Positions 35,333-44,173 of a stretch of DNA of 64,000 nt are shown piece by piece; the stretch's first letter is position 1; every line of letters begins with the position of its first letter. Position numbers and translations under genes: made by a program. This DNA comes from Prochlorococcus sp. MIT 0603 (lineage in GTDB: Bacteria; Cyanobacteriota; Cyanobacteriia; PCC-6307; Cyanobiaceae). The stretch covers positions 280,300 through 344,299 of the forward strand of contig NZ_JNAW01000002.1 in NCBI RefSeq assembly GCF_000760215.1, written 5' to 3'. A model generated the notes under the pieces. It was not told where the DNA came from and made no database searches. It worked only from the letters and a program-made list of their open reading frames with translations.

Positions 35333-36601
35333 TTATGTTTTTACTATAGGGATCTCCTTGAGACATGTTGTCGCAGCTGCACTTAAATACTTTCGTGACA
35401 TTTCCCAGTTTTGATTAATTCCACATATTGCCCAGGTTACTGTATTGCGCCCATACCGTTTATTTAAATTGTCGATTGTTTCCATTAAGGACTCTGTGGC
35501 TGCAATTTGTGTGTGCTTTTCCTCTGGCAACAAATGTAATTGAAGATATTCTTCATTGAGAAGGCCTTGCATTATCACTCCTGCTTTTACTAGTAAGTGG
35601 TTGGGGCGGAAGATTTCTGCTGTCAAGTTGAGAGCTGCTTGTAATAGAACTCTTGTGTCACTGCTAGCTATGGTTAGACGTTGTGTGGCTGATTGGCTGT
35701 AAAAGATTGGAGTGTAAAAACTAGTACGTGTGAAGATAGTGATTGCAGTGGCATGCTGCTTTTGTGCTCGCAATTTCTCACTTGCCCGTATCGTATAACT
35801 TGCTATTGCCTGACGTAATTCTTCTATATTGCTTATAGGATACTTAAAGCTTTTACTAACACATGTTTCTTGTTTTGGTTTTGCTTTTACCGAGAGGTGT
35901 AGGCATTGCTTACCGTGCAACTCGTGTTGTAAACGTAAGCCTGTAATGCCAAGTTTTTTCTTTAGTTTATTGCTGGACATATCTCGAAAATGTTTGGCAT
36001 TTCTAATGCCATTCATGCGACACCAGTAGGCAAACTTATGGCCAATTCCCCAAATATTCTCTATTGCAATTTGTTGGTACCAATGATCTTGATCTTTAGT
36101 GCTTTTTAGATCAAACACTCCTGCATGACTTGTTGTTGTTTTAGCTAAATAGTTTGCGAGCTTGGCTTGGCTTTTCGTTGCTCCAATGCCTATAGCAATT
36201 GCCAGTCCAAGTCTTTGGTAGGTTATCTCACGTAGTCGGCGGGCCCAGGAATGTAGTTCATGGTCTATAGAGTAATTGATTTTTGCAAATGCTTCGTCGA
36301 TAGAATAAACTTCTAGCTCTTCACAGTTAGCTTCTATCGTTTGCATTAAACGTTGACTCATGTCCGCATAGAGCGCATAGTTTGAGCTTCTTACTTGAAT
36401 CCCAAGTTCTTTAACTTTGCGATGTATTTTGAAATACACCTCCCCTCTTGAAATCCCAAGAGCTTTTGCCTGTGCATTACAAGCTATAACACAACTGTCG
36501 TTATTAGAAAGCACTATTAAAGGGCGATCAATTAGCGAAGGGTCCAAGCTTTGCTCACATGAGGTGTAAAAGTTATTACTATCAATTAGTGCTATAGGCA
36601 T
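35333..36601 (-). CDS. umuC: DNA polymerase V catalytic subunit
   Basis: UmuC is a Y-family polymerase that, with cleaved UmuD, copies damaged DNA with low fidelity. The 422-residue product has the catalytic Asp7 in MPIALIDSNNF, a SNNDSCVIACNAQAK loop, the second metal pair in VYSIDEAF (Asp102, Glu103) and a helix-hairpin-helix region (ENIWGIGHKFAYWC). A C-terminal little-finger domain completes it. It follows umuD by 12 bases on the same strand, in one operon behind a candidate LexA box. Confidence 0.95.
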   Translation of the reverse strand: MPIALIDSNNFYTSCEQSLDPSLIDRPLIVLSNNDSCVIACNAQAKALGISRGEVYFKIHRKVKELGIQVRSSNYALYADMSQRLMQTIEANCEELEVYSIDEAFAKINYSIDHELHSWARRLREITYQRLGLAIAIGIGATKSQAKLANYLAKTTTSHAGVFDLKSTKDQDHWYQQIAIENIWGIGHKFAYWCRMNGIRNAKHFRDMSSNKLKKKLGITGLRLQHELHGKQCLHLSVKAKPKQETCVSKSFKYPISNIEELRQAIASYTIRASEKLRAQKQHATAITIFTRTSFYTPIFYSQSATQRLTIASSDTRVLLQAALNLTAEIFRPNHLLVKAGVIMQGLLNEEYLQLHLLPEEKHTQIAATESLMETIDNLNKRYGRNTVTWAICGINQNWEMSRKYLSAAATTCLKEIPIVKT

Positions 36602-36613
36602 GACTGATTGCTT

Positions 36614-37042
36614 TTATTTTATTCGACTTAGGCTATGGATTGAATATATTGCGACCCCCCAGATTTGTATGTTGTCGTAATGACGTAGATCAATTGGTGG
36701 GTAGTCAGGATGTGCGGCTTCTAGATAGGGAACATCTTTGCAGTAGGTTAGCTTTTTTAATATGAAAGATCCATCCAGTGCTGCCACTACGATGTTTTCT
36801 GGCTGAGGTTCTAAGCTACGGTCAACAACCAATAGGTCCCCATCTAATATTCCCGCATTAGTCATGGATTCACCTTCCACCCGCAGGAAAAAAGTGCTTG
36901 CCGGATGACGTATTAACTCTTCGTTTAGGTCAATGCCAATATCCACGTAGTCGTCTGCTGGTGAAGGAAACCCTGCCGATATATGATCACTCGCTAACGG
37001 CAGTAGCAGCTTTTGAGGGGAGAGGCTAGCGTTAACTGGCAT
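36614..37042 (-). CDS. umuD: SOS mutagenesis protein, LexA-type autopeptidase
   Basis: UmuD is cut on the RecA filament and the product joins UmuC to form polymerase V. The 142-residue product has the cleavage site Ala23-Gly24 in SAGFPSPADDY, the catalytic Ser59 in RVEGESM and the general base Lys96 in SFILKKL, all at the usual spacing. Two 60-base stretches I counted by hand (36781-36840 and 36841-36900) are 50% and 45% G+C, higher than the 33% of 36061-36120 in umuC, so codon use differs within the operon. A candidate LexA operator lies 10-26 bases upstream of the ATG. Confidence 0.94.
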   Translation of the reverse strand: MPVNASLSPQKLLLPLASDHISAGFPSPADDYVDIGIDLNEELIRHPASTFFLRVEGESMTNAGILDGDLLVVDRSLEPQPENIVVAALDGSFILKKLTYCKDVPYLEAAHPDYPPIDLRHYDNIQIWGVAIYSIHSLSRIK

Positions 37043-37052
37043 TGCTGTTAAG

Positions 37053-37068
37053 TAGTATATTTGTACTA
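37053..37068 (-). promoter_or_regulatory. Candidate LexA (SOS) operator of umuDC
   Basis: On the minus strand TAGTACAAATATACTA has two perfect 5-base arms (TAGTA and TACTA) around six bases. Against the published cyanobacterial LexA consensus RGTACNNNDGTWCB it has one mismatch. It lies just before the umuD start codon, where a repressor would block transcription. Confidence 0.65.
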
Positions 37069-37104
37069 TAGCAGGCTTAGGGCTTCGGCTCCTCCTGGAG
37101 CGTT

Positions 37105-37542
37105 TTACTCCCTGTGGTAAGGCCCTCCAAGTGCGATGGTATGAGCTCTATAAAGTTGTTCTATGAGTAATAGTCTGGCTACTTCATGTGGAAATGTCAG
37201 AGTTGAGAGGCTGAGACGAGAATGAGCGATAGATTTAATTTCTGGGGATAGACCGTTGGCACCTCCGATAATAAAAGCAAGATACTCGGACGAAAATGAT
37301 TGCAGTCGTTTGGAGAAGGCCAGAGATGTTAATGCTTCACCTTTCTCGCATAGAGGGATGATTAATTCATTGTGTTTGAGTGAGGCGCGAATGGCAGCAG
37401 CTTCTTTGTTTGGATTGGAGTCACGTATTTCTGTGATTGATAGCCCAGGTAGCCTTTTCCTGTAGATCTTGATAGCAGACTGCACCCAAGGTTTGCGGAC
37501 TTTCCCTATGGCGATTATTCGATACTTAGATGGATTAAGCAC
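37105..37542 (-). CDS. rlmH: 23S rRNA (pseudouridine1915-N3)-methyltransferase
   Basis: RlmH methylates pseudouridine 1915 in the decoding-adjacent helix 69 of 23S rRNA. The 145-residue product is a SPOUT protein with IIAIGKVRKPWVQ, LCEKGEALTSL, FIIGGANGLSPE (cofactor knot) and a conserved FPHEVARLLLIEQLYRA end with GGPYHRE. The length is typical. It lies upstream of umuD on the same strand, but the candidate LexA box between them suggests separate control. Confidence 0.96.
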   Translation of the reverse strand: MLNPSKYRIIAIGKVRKPWVQSAIKIYRKRLPGLSITEIRDSNPNKEAAAIRASLKHNELIIPLCEKGEALTSLAFSKRLQSFSSEYLAFIIGGANGLSPEIKSIAHSRLSLSTLTFPHEVARLLLIEQLYRAHTIALGGPYHRE

Positions 37543-37567
37543 TGTTTATTGTTGGTGATTTGAAGAT

Positions 37568-37963
37568 TCAATCTTCTTCTTCTAATAGCAATTGTTTGAA
37601 TGAAGTATAAAGCTCATCATTTTCAAATGTTGATTCTATATTCTTCTTGCCCTTGTTATTAGAGTTGACGGTAATAGAGCTGTTTGTATTATTTCGATTT
37701 TTTGTATGAACTTGCTTTTCTAAATCCAAGGATTCAGCTTTTTTAAGTCGATCAATTAAATGAGAAGGAATTTTCCCGTCTGGACTGGCTTTTATTAATT
37801 CGCCAAAAAGTTTCTGAGGATCTTCCTCGGTCTCTATGGGATGCAGCTTTTTTTGATTGGCTCTTGGATTTAATTGCGAAGTCTCTTTGGGAGTAGGTAG
37901 TTGTCTAGGAAGGCTGCGGCCTAATTCCTGTAGGCGTTCAAGACTGTGAGAATCAAAGCTCAT
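37568..37963 (-). CDS. Low-complexity soluble protein of unknown function
   Basis: The 131-residue product is polar and largely disordered in appearance. It has an N-terminal helix (SLERLQELGRSLPRQLPTP), a KLFGELIKASPDGKIPSHLIDRL segment that may be the conserved core, an Asn/Ser/Lys-rich linker and an acidic end (FKQLLLEEED). I recall similar proteins beside rlmH in marine cyanobacteria without a known function. It lies 25 bases upstream of rlmH on the same strand, so they may share a transcript. Confidence 0.6.
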   Translation of the reverse strand: MSFDSHSLERLQELGRSLPRQLPTPKETSQLNPRANQKKLHPIETEEDPQKLFGELIKASPDGKIPSHLIDRLKKAESLDLEKQVHTKNRNNTNSSITVNSNNKGKKNIESTFENDELYTSFKQLLLEEED

Positions 37964-38107
37964 TATTTTAAGAATGAAATATGGTTTTAAAGAAAGTTTT
38001 GGAATTATTAATTATTCTATTTGAAATTGTTGATTGTATGAAACTCTCTTTTGCGATTTGATAGATGTATTCAGCTTCTAGAGATTTGAACAAGGAGAAT
38101 ATTTGAT

Positions 38108-38944
38108 ATGACATTTGCTGGGCATATTCCAAGAAAACGTTTTGGCCAACATTGGCTTAGAGATGATGTTGTTTTAGAGAAAATCATTGAAGCAGCTGAG
38201 ATTCAATCATCTGATCGTTTATTGGAAATCGGCCCTGGTCGTGGTGTCTTGACTGAAAAGTTGCTTAAATCAAGCGCTGAACTAGTTCATGGGATTGAAT
38301 TAGATCTTGATTTAGTTGCTGGTTTAAGGAAGCGTTTTTCGGCAGATCCTAGATTTACTTTGCTAGAAGGAGATGCTCTTTCTGTCTCGCTGACCCTCCC
38401 TGATGGGAGGTCTGCAAATAAAGTTGTTGCAAATATCCCTTATAACATTACTTCTCCTCTCTTGGATAGATTAGTGGGTCGATTGGGACAGCCTGTAGAG
38501 GATAATTATCAGCGCTTAGTGTTGCTTTTGCAAAAAGAAGTTGCTATGAGAATCTTATCTTTACCTGGTCAAAGTGATTTTAGTGCAATAAGTGTAAAAT
38601 TGCAGTTGTTGGCTCGTTGTCGAAGTGTTTGTGAGGTTCCACCAAGTTCATTTAACCCAAGACCAAAAGTCTATTCGCAAGTAATCATCTTAGATCCATT
38701 GAATAAAAAAGAACGTTTAAGCTTAGAACTTGAGAAGAAAGTCGCAGCTTTACTTCGAATGGCATTCTTGTCCAGGAGAAAGAAGCTGAAAAACACATTA
38801 AAAGGGATAGGGCCTTTAGCTGAACTTGAGGTTTTGGCTAAAGGACAAGGTATTAGTCTTGATCAAAGGCCTCAAGAGTTATCTCCAATGAATTGGGTGG
38901 AATTAGCAAAAGGTTTGCAAAATAGGAATAAAGTAAGAAAATGA
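38108..38944 (+). CDS. rsmA: 16S rRNA (A1518/A1519-N6) dimethyltransferase
   Basis: RsmA (KsgA) dimethylates two adjacent adenines near the 3' end of 16S rRNA. The 278-residue product has RKRFGQHWLRDD (residues 9-20), the AdoMet site LEIGPGRGVLTE (39-50), a catalytic NIPYNITSPL and a helical C-terminal domain with RMAFLSRRKKLKNTLKG. It is the first gene of a plus-strand run. Its stop overlaps the ispE start by four bases (ATGA), showing translational coupling. Confidence 0.97.
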   Translation: MTFAGHIPRKRFGQHWLRDDVVLEKIIEAAEIQSSDRLLEIGPGRGVLTEKLLKSSAELVHGIELDLDLVAGLRKRFSADPRFTLLEGDALSVSLTLPDGRSANKVVANIPYNITSPLLDRLVGRLGQPVEDNYQRLVLLLQKEVAMRILSLPGQSDFSAISVKLQLLARCRSVCEVPPSSFNPRPKVYSQVIILDPLNKKERLSLELEKKVAALLRMAFLSRRKKLKNTLKGIGPLAELEVLAKGQGISLDQRPQELSPMNWVELAKGLQNRNKVRK

Positions 38945-39900
38945 GCATCAATCTTACCGGTTTTAAAACTAATTCTGTAAAAGTTATTGCTCCTGCAAAG
39001 ATTAATTTGCATTTAGAGATACTTGGTCTTCGGGATGATGGTTTTCATGAACTTGCGATGTTGATGCAAAGTATTGATCTTTGTGATCAAATTGAACTTT
39101 TTAAAACGAATAATGGCGAAATCAACCTTACTTCTAATGACTCAAGTTTAAGCACAGGGGATGACAATCTAATTATGAGGTCGGCAAAATTAATGCGTGT
39201 ATTAACGCAGAATGAAAAGTTAGGTGCTGAGATTCATTTGAAAAAAAATATTCCAATTGGAGCAGGTTTAGCAGGGGGTTCTAGCGATGCAGCTGCAACA
39301 TTGATAGGCCTTAATGCTTTATGGAAGTTAGACTTTCCTCTTTCAAAGTTAGAAGTAATAGCTGCTGAACTTGGATCAGATGTTCCTTTTTGCTTGGCTG
39401 GGGGAACGCAATTTTGTTTTGGGCGAGGAGAATCTCTTGAGAAGGTGAATATCGATGAGAAAGGCCAAGCTATGGCAGTTGTTCTTGTGAAGGACCCTTT
39501 GGTAGAAGTTTCTACACCGTGGGCGTATTCAAAATATCGAGAAGTACATTTTGATAATTATTTGAAGGTTGAAGAGGATTTCAAAGAAAGGCAACAATTA
39601 CTGAGAAAAGCTGATTGGATAAATCCTTTAACGCCTTTAAATCCACCACCTTTGCGCAATGATCTTCAGCAAGTTGTTGCACCAGCAATACCAGCTGTGG
39701 AAAATGGGTTGCATTTCCTTTCTTCTCTTGATGGGGCCCTTTCAATTGCTATGAGTGGTTCTGGACCCAGTTGCTTTGCTCTTTTTGCTGATCTTGAATC
39801 AGCCAAAAGAGCTCTAGAAAACAATAGAAATAAGCTTAAAACAGCTGGCTTGAAAGGATGGTGCTGTGCTTTTAACGTTAATGGGAGTGAATTAAGTTAA
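38941..39900 (+). CDS. ispE: 4-diphosphocytidyl-2-C-methyl-D-erythritol kinase
   Basis: IspE phosphorylates CDP-methylerythritol in the non-mevalonate isoprenoid pathway that feeds carotenoids, phytol and quinones. The 319-residue product is a GHMP kinase with the N-terminal APAKINLHLEILGLRDDGFH, the phosphate-binding PIGAGLAGGSSDAAAT and a C-terminal AMSGSGPSCFALF. The length is typical. It overlaps rsmA and is followed within five bases by the DUF3082 gene. Confidence 0.97.
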   Translation: MSINLTGFKTNSVKVIAPAKINLHLEILGLRDDGFHELAMLMQSIDLCDQIELFKTNNGEINLTSNDSSLSTGDDNLIMRSAKLMRVLTQNEKLGAEIHLKKNIPIGAGLAGGSSDAAATLIGLNALWKLDFPLSKLEVIAAELGSDVPFCLAGGTQFCFGRGESLEKVNIDEKGQAMAVVLVKDPLVEVSTPWAYSKYREVHFDNYLKVEEDFKERQQLLRKADWINPLTPLNPPPLRNDLQQVVAPAIPAVENGLHFLSSLDGALSIAMSGSGPSCFALFADLESAKRALENNRNKLKTAGLKGWCCAFNVNGSELS

Positions 39901-39904
39901 AACT

Positions 39905-40261
39905 GTGAGTGATATTCAAAAAAACACTTCTAATTTATCCCAGGGGAAAAACTCAATGAAAGGAGAGGATGAGATTATTCAATTGAAAAAAAAAGGGCCA
40001 TTGAGTTTTTTGTCTGGAGCATTGACAAGTGTTTTCTTTGCATGGCTTTCTTTCCTTGTGAGTAGAAATATTGTTGTTTATTTCACTGTGCATTCCCCTC
40101 ATTACTCATCTCCAATTGCTCAAAGCATTGCCTCTGCTCTTAAAACATTAATAATAGGGATGAGTTTTTTGGCAACTTTTACTTTTTCTTTTATTGGCTT
40201 AGGTCTTGCAATTGTATTTATTCGGAGTTTATTTTATGACAAGCCTCTTGAGGATGATTAA
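39905..40261 (+). CDS. DUF3082-like membrane protein
   Basis: The 118-residue product has a charged N-terminus (about 35 residues, Lys- and Glu-rich) and two membrane helices (about residues 42-62 and 79-105, the latter ending IVFIRSLFYD). It ends in a short acidic tail. DUF3082 is a cyanobacterial and plastid membrane family of unknown role, and this match is from helix layout and neighbours. The start is GTG, four bases after the ispE stop. Confidence 0.65.
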   Translation: MSDIQKNTSNLSQGKNSMKGEDEIIQLKKKGPLSFLSGALTSVFFAWLSFLVSRNIVVYFTVHSPHYSSPIAQSIASALKTLIIGMSFLATFTFSFIGLGLAIVFIRSLFYDKPLEDD

Positions 40262-40308
40262 TCTTTGATTATTGATTCATTTTGTTTCTTGTATAAAGGA
40301 GGATTTGG

Positions 40309-40404
40309 ATGACTCTTCATGATCTTGGATTGTTGGTTTTATTGCTAAGTCCAGGGATGTTACTTTCAGTATTGATTCTTTCTACATTTGCGGCAGGCGG
40401 ATAA
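40309..40404 (+). CDS. 31-residue membrane microprotein ahead of pdhB
   Basis: An ATG at 40309 follows a strong AAAGGAGG box at ideal spacing. The 31-residue product is one membrane helix (LGLLVLLLSPGMLLSVLILS) with a small Gly-rich end (FAAGG). Such a good ribosome binding site in a genome where few genes have one argues that it is translated. Its place between the DUF3082 gene and pdhB suggests co-transcription. I know no function. Confidence 0.6.
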   Translation: MTLHDLGLLVLLLSPGMLLSVLILSTFAAGG

Positions 40405-40467
40405 TAGGGCACACTTTGTTATAGCTTGGCTAAGTTAAGACGGCTTAGCCGGAACCCCATAAAAATC

Positions 40468-41451
40468 GTGGCAGGGACACTTCTTTTCAACGCTCTTCGT
40501 GAAGCCATAGATGAGGAAATGGCTAGAGATCCTCATGTTTGTGTAATGGGTGAGGATGTTGGGCAGTATGGAGGCTCTTATAAGGTTACAAAAGACCTTT
40601 ATGAAAAATATGGGGAATTGAGAGTCTTAGACACTCCAATTGCGGAAAATAGTTTTACTGGAATGGCTGTTGGTGCTGCCATGACAGGCCTAAGGCCAAT
40701 AGTAGAGGGTATGAATATGGGATTTCTGCTCTTAGCTTTTAATCAAATATCTAACAACATGGGCATGTTGCGTTATACCAGTGGTGGCAACTTTACTATT
40801 CCAACAGTCGTAAGAGGGCCAGGGGGGGTTGGTAGACAGCTTGGAGCAGAACATAGTCAGAGGCTAGAAGCTTATTTTCATGCTGTTCCTGGAATAAAAA
40901 TTGTTGCTTGTAGCACTCCAACAAATGCAAAAGGATTAATGAAAGCTGCCATACGAGATAACAATCCCGTCTTGTTTTTTGAGCATGTACTTCTATATAA
41001 CCTTTCAGAAGAATTGCCAGAAGGGGACTATATATGTGCGCTTGATCAGGCGGATTTGGTAAAAGAAGGTAAAGATTTGACTATATTGACCTATTCACGC
41101 ATGCGTCATCATTGTTTAAAAGCAGTTGAACAATTAGAAAAAGCTCAAATAGATGTTGAGTTGATTGATTTGATTAGTTTGAAGCCATTTGATATAGAAA
41201 CAATTTGCCGCTCAATAAGAAAAACCCATAGGGTAATTATTGTGGAAGAATGTATGAAAACTGGAGGAATAGGAGCTGAGTTGATGGCATTAATAAATGA
41301 AAACTGTTTTGATGATCTTGATTGCCGTCCAATTAGACTTTCCAGTCAGGATATTCCTACTCCTTATAACGGGCAGCTTGAAAACTTAACTATTATTCAG
41401 CCTCATCAAATTGTTGAAACAGCTAAACAGGTTGTCAATTCAGAGGTCTAG
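40468..41451 (+). CDS. pdhB: Pyruvate dehydrogenase E1 component, beta subunit
   Basis: PdhB pairs with PdhA to decarboxylate pyruvate, giving acetyl groups for E2. The 327-residue product has [37 protein letters not shown] and [18 protein letters not shown], plus a C-terminal domain with [18 protein letters not shown] at 40468 is preferred because family members start [10 protein letters not shown]; a TTG at 40426 would add 14 unlikely residues. The stop is followed three bases later by the secD ATG. pdhA is not in the window. Confidence 0.95.
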   Translation: MAGTLLFNALREAIDEEMARDPHVCVMGEDVGQYGGSYKVTKDLYEKYGELRVLDTPIAENSFTGMAVGAAMTGLRPIVEGMNMGFLLLAFNQISNNMGMLRYTSGGNFTIPTVVRGPGGVGRQLGAEHSQRLEAYFHAVPGIKIVACSTPTNAKGLMKAAIRDNNPVLFFEHVLLYNLSEELPEGDYICALDQADLVKEGKDLTILTYSRMRHHCLKAVEQLEKAQIDVELIDLISLKPFDIETICRSIRKTHRVIIVEECMKTGGIGAELMALINENCFDDLDCRPIRLSSQDIPTPYNGQLENLTIIQPHQIVETAKQVVNSEV

Positions 41452-41454
41452 TTG

Positions 41455-42930
41455 ATGGCACGTCAACAAGGCTGGTTTGCCCTTTTGCTTGCATTGGTTA
41501 TCTCTGCTTGCTTGCTTTGTATTAACTTGCCTTTTCAATTAGGACTAGATCTTCGTGGTGGCAGTCAATTGACTCTTGAAGTTCAACCTTTAAGCCCTTC
41601 AGAGCAAATCAAGCCAGAGCAGCTTGAGGCTGTACAGACAGTCCTGGATAAGCGTGTAAACGGATTAGGTGTCGCAGAATCTTCTCTTAGGACTGTAGGA
41701 ACGGATCAACTGGTCTTGGAGCTTCCTGGAGAGCAAGAACCTTCAACAGCAGCAAGGGTTTTAGGAAAAACTGCATTGCTTGAGTTCAGAGTGCAAAGGG
41801 CAGGGACTAAGATACCTATGCAGAATCTTCAAAGACTGAGAAGTCAGCTAAGGAATGTTGCTGTAAACATTGATAATCTTGAAAACAGGAACATTACAAC
41901 CTCACTTATAGATAAGCAGCTTGAAGAGTTAAGAGTTGCTTTAAATTTAACCAAGACCCCATTAAGTGTTGTTGATCAGATCGAGCAAATTAGACAGGAA
42001 ATTAACAACGAAATAGTAAAGCTTTTTGAGCCTTCTTCTTTAACGGGAAGTGATTTGATTAGTGCTGGACGGCGTCAAGAGCAAAATCTTTCCACTTGGG
42101 AAGTGACATTGGCTTTTAATAAAGAAGGAGGAGATAAGTTTGCCAAACTAACCCAATCAATAGCTGGGTCTGACCGATTGCTTGGAATTATTCTAGATAA
42201 TGAGTCTATTAGTGAAGCAGTCGTTGGAGAGCAATTTAAGGCAGTAGGTATCTCCGGAGGATCGGCTACCATTAGCGGCAATTTTGATGCAGAATCTGCA
42301 AGAGAACTTGAAGTGCAACTTAGAGGTGGATCGCTCCCTTTGCCTGTTGAAATAATTCAAGTAAGGACAATAGGCCCATCTTTGGGAGTAGAGAATATTC
42401 GACGAAGCCTTTTGGCTGCGCTTTCGGGATTATGCTTGGTTGCGATATTTATGATTTCTTTTTATAGACTTGCTGGATTTGTGGCGATCATAGCTCTTTC
42501 TTTTTACTCATTATTTAATATTGCTATCTATGCTCTTGTCCCAGTAACACTTACATTGCCAGGGATAGCAGGATTTATTTTGAGTATTGGAATGGCTGTT
42601 GATGCAAATGTCCTCATTTTTGAAAGAGTTAAAGATGAGCTGAGGAGTGGAAATACACTTATTAGATCAATAGAAACAGGTTTTTCACAGGCTTTTTCCT
42701 CTATTATTGATGGTCATATAACTACTTTAATTAGTTGTATATCTCTCTTCTATTTGGGGACAGGTTTTGTTAAAGGTTTTGCTGCGACTTTAGGACTTGG
42801 TGTGTTTCTGAGCTTGTTTACAGCCTTAAGCTGTACGCGTGTGCTTCTTAGATTCCTTATGAGTTATAAAAGTTTGAGGCGACCTACTAACTTCTTGCCA
42901 ATAAAATACCTCCCTAAAGAACTTACATGA
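41455..42930 (+). CDS. secD: Protein-export membrane protein SecD
   Basis: SecD and SecF help the Sec translocon by using the proton gradient on the far side of the membrane. The 491-residue product has a first helix, then FQLGLDLRGGSQLTLEV, a large periplasmic P1 domain with a long helical insert (about residues 125-190), and a C-terminal block of five helices with FILSIGMAVDANVLIFERVKDE. The ATG at 41455 is preceded by TTG. SecF follows 9 bases downstream. Confidence 0.96.
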   Translation: MARQQGWFALLLALVISACLLCINLPFQLGLDLRGGSQLTLEVQPLSPSEQIKPEQLEAVQTVLDKRVNGLGVAESSLRTVGTDQLVLELPGEQEPSTAARVLGKTALLEFRVQRAGTKIPMQNLQRLRSQLRNVAVNIDNLENRNITTSLIDKQLEELRVALNLTKTPLSVVDQIEQIRQEINNEIVKLFEPSSLTGSDLISAGRRQEQNLSTWEVTLAFNKEGGDKFAKLTQSIAGSDRLLGIILDNESISEAVVGEQFKAVGISGGSATISGNFDAESARELEVQLRGGSLPLPVEIIQVRTIGPSLGVENIRRSLLAALSGLCLVAIFMISFYRLAGFVAIIALSFYSLFNIAIYALVPVTLTLPGIAGFILSIGMAVDANVLIFERVKDELRSGNTLIRSIETGFSQAFSSIIDGHITTLISCISLFYLGTGFVKGFAATLGLGVFLSLFTALSCTRVLLRFLMSYKSLRRPTNFLPIKYLPKELT

Positions 42931-42939
42931 ATTAGGCCT

Positions 42940-43905
42940 GTGTCATTTACTCCTGAAAAATCAAATTCGAAGCCGATAATTGCTTTATCCCGTCATAGAA
43001 CCAAGGTTTGGTTCATTTCTGGGGTTGCGGTTTTAATAAGTTTAATTGGTTTTGTTTGCTCTTGGTTAGATCCTGAAATAGGGCTCCCTTTGCGTCCAGG
43101 CTTAGACTTTACTGGTGGGACTCAAATTAGACTTGAGCGAAAATGTCAAAATAATTGCAAAGCAATTAATACGTCAGTTGTAAATGATGCTTTAAGAAAG
43201 CTTTCCTCTTCCAATAATGATAGTTCTAAAAAATTCCTTGGAGCTCGAATTCAGTTTCTTGATGAATACAAATCCTTGTCAGTAAGGTTGCCTTCACTAT
43301 CTGCTTCAGAGAGTAAAAGTGTTATTGAATCTATAAGCAATGTTGCAGGACCATTTGTAATAGAGGGGCAATCTGTAGAAACTATTGGTCCTGCTTTAGG
43401 GGCTAAGTTGCTCAAGACTACACTTGTGTCGCTTCTCGCTGCATTTTCTTGTGTTGCTCTTTATATTTCACTGAGATTTGATAGACGATTTTCTTTTTTC
43501 GCATTATTAGCTTTATTGCATGATGTCTTGATTGTATGCGGAATATTTTCTTGGTTAGGGATTCTATTGGATCTAGAAGTTAATAGTCTTTTTGCAGTCT
43601 CATTATTGACTATAGCTGGCTATTCAGTTAATGACACTGTGGTCGTTTTTGACAGAATCCGTGAAATTAACAAACAAGAGAGCATATTATCTTCTAAGCA
43701 GAAAATAGACCTTGCTGTATCGGCAACTCTTACAAGGACGCTTTATACAAGCGGAACAACTTTATTGCCTTTATTAGCCTTAATATTTTTCGGAGGAGAT
43801 ACTCTTTACTGGTTTGCGATTGCTTTAGCGATTGGAGTAGTGGTAGGTAGTTGGTCTAGCATTGCATTAGTCCCTTCACTCCTTAATCTCAAAAAAGATA
43901 AATAA
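42940..43905 (+). CDS. secF: Protein-export membrane protein SecF
   Basis: The 321-residue product has the N-terminal helix, LPLRPGLDFTGGTQIRLE, a small periplasmic domain (residues about 60-145) and the C-terminal helices with IAGYSVNDTVVVFDRIREI. This last motif matches the proton-coupling site of SecF. It starts with GTG at 42940. It is the partner of SecD directly upstream. Confidence 0.96.
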   Translation: MSFTPEKSNSKPIIALSRHRTKVWFISGVAVLISLIGFVCSWLDPEIGLPLRPGLDFTGGTQIRLERKCQNNCKAINTSVVNDALRKLSSSNNDSSKKFLGARIQFLDEYKSLSVRLPSLSASESKSVIESISNVAGPFVIEGQSVETIGPALGAKLLKTTLVSLLAAFSCVALYISLRFDRRFSFFALLALLHDVLIVCGIFSWLGILLDLEVNSLFAVSLLTIAGYSVNDTVVVFDRIREINKQESILSSKQKIDLAVSATLTRTLYTSGTTLLPLLALIFFGGDTLYWFAIALAIGVVVGSWSSIALVPSLLNLKKDK

Positions 43906-43955
43906 AATGAAAGAAGTTAGAACATATACATTGATTTATTATATAAGAATAGAAT

Positions 43956-44150
43956 TTGGTTAAAATTTTAAAATCTATTTGCATACCACTATTACTTTCT
44001 ATCTTATCTCTTTGGGATTTAAGGTTAGAAATAATTCTGCTTTTTGATAATTTCACCTTTATATCTTTGCTTTATGCCATTTACCATCACCCTCTGGCTA
44101 TTGCAACCTTAATACTTATCCCTAATATGACAAATAAATACTTGAGATGA
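43956..44150 (+). CDS. Small membrane protein downstream of secF
   Basis: The 64-residue product has two hydrophobic segments (about residues 5-17 and 30-56) separated by DLRLEIILLFDNFTF. The conserved-looking DLRLE and YAIYHHPLA stretches suggest a real protein. The start is TTG at 43956, since there is no in-frame ATG before the helices. It lies 50 bases after secF and may belong to that transcript. Function unknown. Confidence 0.5.
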   Translation: MVKILKSICIPLLLSILSLWDLRLEIILLFDNFTFISLLYAIYHHPLAIATLILIPNMTNKYLR

Positions 44151-44173
44151 TACGTATTAGGCTTCATCTAATA

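Noticed and set aside
37088-37101. GCTCC-TCCT-GGAGC hairpin between rlmH and umuD
   Set aside because: The stem is five bases and lacks a T tract in the rlmH direction, so it is not a convincing terminator.
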